Shown here: positions 6,039-9,065 of the stretch, piece by piece
How positions within the stretch are numbered: position 1 is the stretch's first letter
Layout of the letters: each line of letters opens with the position of its first letter
Assembly (NCBI GenBank): GCA_027351145.1
Contig: DAIEIZ010000037.1
Coordinates: 1-9,065, forward strand
Reading direction: 5' to 3'
DNA: 9,065 nucleotides
DNA from: Candidatus Moraniibacteriota bacterium
Lineage (GTDB): Bacteria; Patescibacteriota; Minisyncoccia; Moranbacterales; UBA2206
Notes under the pieces: model-generated
Told to the model about the DNA's origin: nothing
Seen by the model: only the letters and a program-made list of their open reading frames with translations
The model's database searches: none
Position numbers and translations under genes: made by a program

Positions 6039-6068
6039 TTGCTGGGATGTTTAATTTCATAGTATACT
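6039..6068 (+). promoter_or_regulatory. Rubrerythrin promoter
   Basis: TTGCTG (6039-6044) and TATACT (6063-6068) are separated by 18 bases. The promoter starts only 7 bases after the T-run of the preceding terminator. The predicted start of RNA is near 6075, about 20 bases before the ATG, so the leader is very short. Confidence 0.65.
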
Positions 6069-6077
6069 AAAAGTATA
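6063..6077. promoter_or_regulatory. Possible operator palindrome on the rubrerythrin -10
   Basis: TATACT-AAA-AGTATA is a 6-3-6 inverted repeat covering the -10 and the predicted RNA start. A repressor here would block polymerase. Rubrerythrin genes are often under PerR-type peroxide control and PerR boxes are A/T-rich 15-bp inverted repeats, but this one does not match that consensus closely. The palindrome is seen; the repressor is inferred. Confidence 0.35.
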
Positions 6078-6095
6078 AAAAATAACCAAAAAACT

Positions 6096-6614
6096 ATGAA
6101 CAAGACAAGTGAAAATTTGAAAGCGGCATTTGCCGGAGAATCACAAGCGAATCGCAAATATTTAGCTTTTGCCAAGAAAGCTGAAGATGAAGGGAAGTTG
6201 GGAATTGCCAAGCTTTTTCGTGCGGCGGCGGAAGGCGAGACTGTGCATGCGCTGAATCATTTGCGAAACCTTGGAGACGTCAAAACTACAACTGAAAACT
6301 TGCAAGCAGCGATAGCGGGAGAAACCTATGAAATTGACACAATGTACCCTGAATTTATTTCTCACTCCCAAGAAGAAAAGGAGGCTGGTGCAGAACTTTC
6401 TTTCAATAATGCTCTTAAGGTTGAAATAATTCATCAAAAACTTTTCCGCGAAGCACTCGAAAAATTGAAAGCTGGAGCTGATCTGGAAAATGCTGAGTAT
6501 TATATTTGTCCGGTTTGTGGTTATCCGGCTATTTCTGAAGCGCCGGAAAATTGTCCAATTTGCCATGCGCTGAAGGATAAATTTAAAAAACTAGATTCTT
6601 GCATGATTTTTTAA
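6096..6614 (+). CDS. rbr: Rubrerythrin
   Basis: A 172-residue cytosolic non-haem iron protein that reduces hydrogen peroxide to water using electrons from a redox partner, protecting anaerobes from oxidative stress. The N-terminal ferritin-like four-helix domain carries diiron ligands in the order expected: E15 (AGESQAN), E48 and H51 (EGETVHA), E76/E79 (AGETYEID), and E110 with H113 (KVEIIH). The C-terminal rubredoxin-like domain has the single-iron Cys4 site: C138 and C141 in CPVCGY, C153 and C156 in CPICHA. The length is slightly below the usual 190 or so because the linker and C terminus are short. The start ATG at 6096 has no Shine-Dalgarno; the frame begins with the standard helix. A promoter for the next gene lies across its 3' end. 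Confidence 0.97.
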   Translation: MNKTSENLKAAFAGESQANRKYLAFAKKAEDEGKLGIAKLFRAAAEGETVHALNHLRNLGDVKTTTENLQAAIAGETYEIDTMYPEFISHSQEEKEAGAELSFNNALKVEIIHQKLFREALEKLKAGADLENAEYYICPVCGYPAISEAPENCPICHALKDKFKKLDSCMIF

Positions 6615-6627
6615 AAAAGGCTATAAT
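6599..6627 (+). promoter_or_regulatory. Promoter inside the rubrerythrin 3' end, for the small membrane protein
   Basis: TTGCAT (6599-6604) and a perfect TATAAT (6622-6627) have the optimal 17-base spacer. This is the best promoter by consensus in the window. The -35 overlaps the last codons of rubrerythrin, and there is no terminator between the two genes. RNA would start near 6634, giving a leader of about 117 bases. Confidence 0.7.
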
Positions 6628-6657
6628 AGAAAGGCGTTAAAGAGGCGCAGGATAAGC

Positions 6658-6675
6658 AAAAAGCGAAAACTTTTT
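6658..6675 (+). promoter_or_regulatory. Weak leader hairpin followed by a T-rich tract (possible attenuator)
   Basis: AAAAAG (6658-6663) pairs with CTTTTT (6670-6675) around CGAAAA, then T-rich sequence runs to about 6694. It sits about 25 bases after the predicted RNA start. The stem is short and almost all A-T, so it may be only weakly active or meaningless. Confidence 0.25.
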
Positions 6676-6715
6676 TGTCTTTGTTTTTTGTTTGTTGGCT
6701 ATTAATTCTCCCTTG

Positions 6716-6731
6716 TTCCGAGCATTCGGAA
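6716..6731 (+). promoter_or_regulatory. Hairpin just upstream of the membrane-protein start
   Basis: TTCCGA and TCGGAA form a perfect 6-bp stem with a GCAT tetraloop, ending 19 bases before the ATG at 6751. No Shine-Dalgarno lies between, only an A/G-rich GAAGAAAA. The hairpin may be a control element of translation or chance. Confidence 0.3.
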
Positions 6732-6750
6732 TTACGGCGAACGAAGAAAA

Positions 6751-7128
6751 ATGATACCACGCGGCTATCTATGGCTCATAAGAATAGTTTGCTTTCTTTC
6801 TTTTTCCGCCTTGGTCTTTATTGTTAACCAAGGCGAACCAGGAAACGGTGTTTGGATAAAGATATTTTTTTATCTCGCATTCTTTTTGTTTCTGGGTTCT
6901 TTGTTTAATTTATTTTTACTCAGATTGCGAAGACATATGATGAGGGGAGAGTTGGTGGGTGAAAATATTATTCTTAGCTTTCGCCAAGGAATCCTTTTGG
7001 CGCTCCTTGCCACGAGTCTTCTCATTCTTCAGGGACTACGAATGCTTTTATGGTGGGACGGACTTTTGGTTGTGGCGGGAATATTTCTCATAGAATTATA
7101 TTTTCTTTCCGGACAAAATGATGAGTAG
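6751..7128 (+). CDS. Small four-TM membrane protein of unknown function
   Basis: 125 residues with four predicted TM helices at about 7-27, 34-57, 78-96 and 101-119. A basic loop after TM2 (RLRRHMMR, 58-65) suggests that loop is cytoplasmic, with both ends then on the cytoplasmic side as well. A polar motif SFRQG (76-80) precedes TM3, and WW (101-102) lies at the start of TM4. I do not recognise the family and see no catalytic or ligand motif. It has its own promoter and is followed 63 bases later by gyrB. The A/G-rich stretch before the ATG is a poor ribosome-binding site, but the hydrophobic pattern is far from random, so it is a real gene. Confidence 0.8.
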   Translation: MIPRGYLWLIRIVCFLSFSALVFIVNQGEPGNGVWIKIFFYLAFFLFLGSLFNLFLLRLRRHMMRGELVGENIILSFRQGILLALLATSLLILQGLRMLLWWDGLLVVAGIFLIELYFLSGQNDE

Positions 7129-7149
7129 AGTGTGAAATAAGCTTAATAA

Positions 7150-7155
7150 TATAAT
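7150..7155 (+). promoter_or_regulatory. Possible -10 box for gyrB
   Basis: TATAAT lies 36 bases before the gyrB ATG. No good -35 is found at 15-19 bases upstream, and the region is A/T-rich, so a chance match is quite possible. Otherwise gyrB would be read from the promoter at 6599. Confidence 0.3.
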
Positions 7156-7191
7156 TAGCAATAATTTAAAACTCAAGGGTTTTTAAAATGT

Positions 7192-9065
7192 ATGGCGGAA
7201 GATAAAAAAAAGGAGAAAAGCAATGGTGATTATAATGCCAAATCAATTCAAGTTTTGGAAGGCTTGGAGCCGGTCAGAAAGCGCCCGGGAATGTATATTG
7301 GAGGCACATCGGTTGATGGTTTGCATCATTTGATTTGGGAGGTGGTTAATAATTCTATTGATGAGGCAATGGCTGGCTATTGCGAAAATATTACAGTGCG
7401 ACTTTTGCCAGATAATATGATTGAAATGGAAGATGATGGACGTGGTATTCCAGTGGAAAAGCATCCGCAAACCAAGAAATCGACCTTGGAAACAGTGCTC
7501 ACGGTGCTCCATGCCGGAGGAAAATTTGGTGGTAATGGGTATAAAATTTCCGGAGGACTGCATGGCGTGGGTGTTTCGGTAGTCAATGCTCTTTCGAGTT
7601 ATCTTCGTGCGGAAGTCAGGCGGGATGGAAAAATATATGCGATGGAATTTGAACGAGGAAAGCCAAAAACGAAAGAGCCTATTGTTGTTGGAAAAGCCAA
7701 AAATACTGGCACAAAAATTATTTTTCAAGCTGATCCGGAAATTTTCCCAGAAATTAAATATTCCTGGGAAAGAATTTTAGCTTATCTTCGTCAGCAATCC
7801 TATTTAACTCGCGGTATCAGCGTTAAAATTTATGACACGCGCGAGACAGGCAAGGAACGGGCTTACGGATTTCTTTTTGATGGTGGATTGGTATCATATA
7901 TTAAATTTTTGAATCGTGGCAAGCTGGTTAAGAATGAGATGCCTTTTTATGTGCGCAAAGAGCAAGAAGATACGCTGGTGGAAGTGGCAGTGCAATATAC
8001 CGATTCCTATAAAGAGCACGTGTTTTCTTTCGCTAATAATATTTCCACTCCGGAAGGCGGGATGCATGAGGCCGGTTTTCGTTCAGCATTGACGCGTGTG
8101 ATTAATTCTTATGCGAAAAAAACTGGCCTGTTGAAAGAAAAAGATGATAACTTCACGGCCGAGGATTTTCAAGAGGGTCTTACTGCGGTGATTAGCGTGA
8201 AACTCAGAAACCCACAATTTGAAGGTCAGACGAAAGCAAAGTTGGGCAATGGCGAAATTCGCGGTATCGTTTCTTCGGCGACAGCTGAAGCATTGGCAGA
8301 ATATTTAGAGGCCCATCCGAATAATGCTAAAGCGATTATTTCCAAAATTTCTCTCACTTCCAAGGCTCGTCTTGCAGCGCGCGCCGCCAAGGATGCAGTG
8401 ATTCGCAAAGGTGCTCTGGAAGGCATGACGCTTCCCGGAAAGTTGGCTGATTGTTCCAGTCGCGATGCCTCGCAATCGGAAATCTATATTGTTGAGGGGG
8501 ACTCGGCTGGCGGTAGCGCTAAACAAGGGCGCAATCGTCGCTTTCAAGCCATTTTGCCTTTGCGCGGAAAGTTGGTGAATGTGGAAAAATCTACGCTCGA
8601 CAAAGTGGTAAAGTCCGATACGTTAAAGCCAATTATTATCGCTCTGGGAGCAGGAATTGGAGATAGTCTCGACATTGCCAAATTGCGTTATCACAAGATT
8701 ATTATTATGGCTGATGCCGACGTGGACGGAGCGCATATACGTACGCTACTTTTGACTTTTTTCTATCGCTATTTTGAACCGCTTATTCGCAATGGTCACA
8801 TCTACATTGCCCAACCGCCGCTTTATCGTTTGCAAAAGGGCAAGGAAGTCAATTATGCTTTTACCGATCAGGGACGAGATAAAATTATTGAGGAGATGAA
8901 AAAGAAGAGTGAGGCGAATAAAAAAGATAAAGCGGATAAGGCAGTTGAAAAAAATCCTAAGGCAATTGCTCCAGAAATTGTGATTGAAACGGATGCGGAT
9001 GGAGAAGTGAAAGAAGAAGTTTCGGGCATCACAATCCAGCGCTACAAAGGTCTTGGAGAGATGAA
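7192..9065 (+). CDS. gyrB: DNA gyrase subunit B (3' truncated by the window end)
   Basis: The ATP-hydrolysing subunit of the type IIA topoisomerase that adds negative supercoils with GyrA. 624 codons are visible with no stop. The GHKL ATPase domain shows LEGLEPVRKRPGMYIG, N54 (Mg/ATP ligand, N46 of E. coli), D81 in DDGRGIP (E. coli D73), and the GGLHGVG loop. The QTK loop follows in FEGQTKAKLG. The TOPRIM domain has E435 in EGDSAGG and D508/D510 in DADVDG. The text AKQGRNRRFQAILPLRGK favours GyrB over ParE, though this is not final. The chosen start ATG at 7192 leaves a 21-residue lysine-rich lead before the conserved core; no strong Shine-Dalgarno is present (AAGGGT about 12 bases upstream). 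A charged insert at residues 570-611 precedes the QRYKGLGEM block where the window stops. Confidence 0.96.
   Translation, partial: MAEDKKKEKSNGDYNAKSIQVLEGLEPVRKRPGMYIGGTSVDGLHHLIWEVVNNSIDEAMAGYCENITVRLLPDNMIEMEDDGRGIPVEKHPQTKKSTLETVLTVLHAGGKFGGNGYKISGGLHGVGVSVVNALSSYLRAEVRRDGKIYAMEFERGKPKTKEPIVVGKAKNTGTKIIFQADPEIFPEIKYSWERILAYLRQQSYLTRGISVKIYDTRETGKERAYGFLFDGGLVSYIKFLNRGKLVKNEMPFYVRKEQEDTLVEVAVQYTDSYKEHVFSFANNISTPEGGMHEAGFRSALTRVINSYAKKTGLLKEKDDNFTAEDFQEGLTAVISVKLRNPQFEGQTKAKLGNGEIRGIVSSATAEALAEYLEAHPNNAKAIISKISLTSKARLAARAAKDAVIRKGALEGMTLPGKLADCSSRDASQSEIYIVEGDSAGGSAKQGRNRRFQAILPLRGKLVNVEKSTLDKVVKSDTLKPIIIALGAGIGDSLDIAKLRYHKIIIMADADVDGAHIRTLLLTFFYRYFEPLIRNGHIYIAQPPLYRLQKGKEVNYAFTDQGRDKIIEEMKKKSEANKKDKADKAVEKNPKAIAPEIVIETDADGEVKEEVSGITIQRYKGLGEM

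Noticed and set aside
7243..7728. 161-codon open frame on the - strand
   Set aside because: It lies wholly opposite the conserved ATPase domain of gyrB and has low-complexity, unrecognisable product. It is a shadow frame.
1..9065. CRISPR array, tRNA, rRNA, insertion sequence or phage genes
   Set aside because: I saw no spaced direct repeats, cloverleaf, conserved rRNA text, transposase or integrase motifs on either strand.

Overview
The window reads as a compact bacterial chromosome segment in which every supported gene is on the + strand, with the standard genetic code (TAA, TAG and TGA all serve as stops). Gaps are short and genes are separated by intrinsic terminators and TATAAT-like promoters. 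Most genes lack a convincing Shine-Dalgarno sequence. The A+T-leaning composition, the absence of a metal-binding domain on the ATPase, the rubrerythrin and the small orphan membrane and secreted proteins would fit an anaerobic or microaerophilic bacterium, possibly of the Patescibacteria/CPR type. That placement is inference from style, not proof.

Layout: (1) 3-1648, an efflux operon: the C-terminal tail of an HlyD/EmrA-type membrane fusion protein, then a 14-TM DHA2-family (EmrB/QacA-like) exporter, closed by an intrinsic terminator. (2) 1685-3784, an extended -10 promoter, a long leader dominated by a 135-bp imperfect palindrome, and a P1B-like cation-transporting ATPase whose membrane metal-site motif is CAD instead of CPC/SPC. 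(3) 3785-4429, a leader with a hairpin and micro-ORF, then a small secreted protein and a terminator. (4) 4478-6032, a two-gene unit: an alpha/beta-hydrolase and a PlsC-like acyltransferase with a variant HX4E motif, closed by a strong terminator. (5) 6039-6614, rubrerythrin with its own promoter and a small palindrome on the -10. (6) 6599-7128, a promoter inside the rubrerythrin 3' end and a four-TM protein of unknown function. (7) 7192-9065, the 5' two thirds or more of a DNA gyrase B gene, running off the window.

How the parts fit: the first half of the window is about moving things across the membrane and about the cell envelope (drug-type efflux, cation ATPase, secreted protein). The hydrolase/acyltransferase pair could deacylate and reacylate lipids or other envelope esters. 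Rubrerythrin is a peroxide-reducing enzyme of anaerobes. gyrB is housekeeping. The most unusual signals are the palindrome before the ATPase, whose arm mismatches all become G-U pairs in a minus-strand RNA, and the degenerate metal motif of the ATPase itself.
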